Positions 63,359 to 64,000 of a stretch of DNA of 64,000 bases are shown here, one piece after another (the stretch's first letter is position 1; each line of letters starts with the position of its first letter). The stretch is from Solirhodobacter olei (lineage in GTDB: Bacteria; Pseudomonadota; Alphaproteobacteria; Rhodobacterales; Rhodobacteraceae). Under the pieces are notes generated by a model. It did not search any database. It saw only the letters and a list, made by a program, of their open reading frames with translations, and had not been told where the DNA came from. Where the stretch lies: positions 399,296 to 463,295 of the forward strand of contig NZ_RRYH01000002.1 of the NCBI RefSeq assembly GCF_004010155.1. Reading direction: 5' to 3'. The translations under genes were made by a program, and so were the position numbers.

Positions 63359-64000
63359 TCAGTTGCCCCCCGGCACCGCGAAGACCTGCCCCGGATAGAT
63401 CAGGTTCGGGTCGCGGATCTGCTCGCGGTTCGCATCGAAGACCTTCACGTAGAGGATCCCTTGGCCGTAACTGGCCTTTGCGATGCCCCAGAGCGTGTAG
63501 CCCGGCTGCACGGTAATGATCGTCGCCCGCACGCCGACCTGCGCCTTGCCGCCGCCCGCGCCCGCCGCGCCCTGCGTGACCCCCGCCGCCGCCAGCGCCG
63601 TCTGCGACTCGCGCTTGAACGGCGTCTCGAACCGCGCGGTGACCTTGCCGGACGCGTCGACCTGGTCGGCCCGCAGGGTATAGAGCCCCTCGTGGATCCC
63701 CGGCAGCGTCAGCGACCAATGCCCGTCGCCGCCCACCTTGGCCAGCGCCACGTCCTTGTCGTCAAGGTAGATGCGGATATGCGCGGCCGCCTTGCCATGG
63801 CCGGAAAGCTGCACCGCGCCGCCCTCGGAATAGGCGATCGAATCGATCCCCATCTCGGAGCCCGGCGCGCCGCCCTGCAGCACCTGAACCCCCTGCCGGC
63901 CTGCCAGAAGCACCGTCGGCGCGCTGCCGGAGGCCGGCGCCGCGATCCCGCCCGGCGCCGCCGCGCCCGCCGCCGAGCCGCCGCTGGACGGCGCCCCGGG
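63359..64000 (-). CDS. LysM peptidoglycan-binding protein (5' end outside window)
   Basis: The visible 213 C-terminal residues begin in an Ala/Gly/Pro/Ser-rich linker. A beta-sandwich-like segment follows ([53 protein letters not shown]), as in cell-wall-associated Ig-like repeats. A LysM domain ends it (about the last 55 residues, [47 protein letters not shown]). The start is missing beyond 64000; the frame is open to the edge. Likely envelope-located. Confidence 0.88.
   Translation of the reverse strand, partial: PGAPSSGGSAAGAAAPGGIAAPASGSAPTVLLAGRQGVQVLQGGAPGSEMGIDSIAYSEGGAVQLSGHGKAAAHIRIYLDDKDVALAKVGGDGHWSLTLPGIHEGLYTLRADQVDASGKVTARFETPFKRESQTALAAAGVTQGAAGAGGGKAQVGVRATIITVQPGYTLWGIAKASYGQGILYVKVFDANREQIRDPNLIYPGQVFAVPGGN

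Overview
The window is about 67% GC, densely coded and almost certainly chromosomal DNA of a Rhodobacteraceae/Rhodobacterales alphaproteobacterium. Support comes from gene order: ftsB followed by pdhA-pdhB-pdhC, fabF-mltG beside a gene transfer agent (GTA) locus ending at cysE, a yajC-secD-secF-Mth938-ccmABCDG run, and acnA next to a DUF1223 gene. I see no rRNA, tRNA, CRISPR array or insertion sequence.

Layout. 1-5.3 kb: two alpha/beta hydrolases, class I fructose-bisphosphate aldolase with a PPC/DUF296 gene, a UPF0303 protein and AidB. 5.4-11.4 kb: ftsB, a Na/phosphate symporter-like gene with a Pho-box-like site, and the pyruvate dehydrogenase operon. 11.5-18.7 kb: cysE, a collapsed GTA locus, mltG and fabF. 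18.9-27.1 kb: a Gfo/Idh/MocA oxidoreductase, two paralogous SorC-type regulators around an NCS1 permease, and an operon of a fused TPP-dependent E1, a free lipoyl carrier, an alpha/beta hydrolase and SorC. 27.2-30.2 kb: transaldolase, a zinc alcohol dehydrogenase and a DODA-type dioxygenase. 30.1-35.8 kb: a four-gene minus-strand operon of gamma-glutamyltransferase, M20 peptidase, FAD oxidoreductase and amidase. 36-44.6 kb: ilvD, DUF1223, a two-component system divergent from an HtrA protease, bioY, fliG and a 55-residue secreted protein. 44.6-50.6 kb: purB, DUF6314, a DMT exporter, a lipid A-type acyltransferase, DUF1194 and a second DUF1223. 50.8-64 kb: acnA, DUF2189, cytochrome c maturation genes, the Sec accessory operon, an Atm1-type ABC exporter and the start-less part of a LysM protein.

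The most striking feature is at 13359-15743. The N-terminal ATPase part of the GTA large terminase runs in frame into the C-terminal half of the GTA megatron protein (RcGTA g15). Everything normally between them (rest of terminase, portal, protease, capsid, tail tube, tape measure, hub proteins) is absent, although the g1-like small terminase gene, a good promoter and the flanking synteny remain. This looks like a microhomology-mediated deletion that left a GTA fossil, or an assembly chimera that imitates one.

Other points of interest are a four-copy 3'-UTR repeat whose hairpin always lies just downstream of a stop codon in the same orientation; the E1/lipoyl/hydrolase/SorC operon, which lacks a canonical E2 acyltransferase core and faces transaldolase across a strong palindrome; a palindrome in front of pdhA; and near-identical lipoyl domains in pdhB and pdhC. 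All calls come from reading the sequence and translations by eye. No database search was run.
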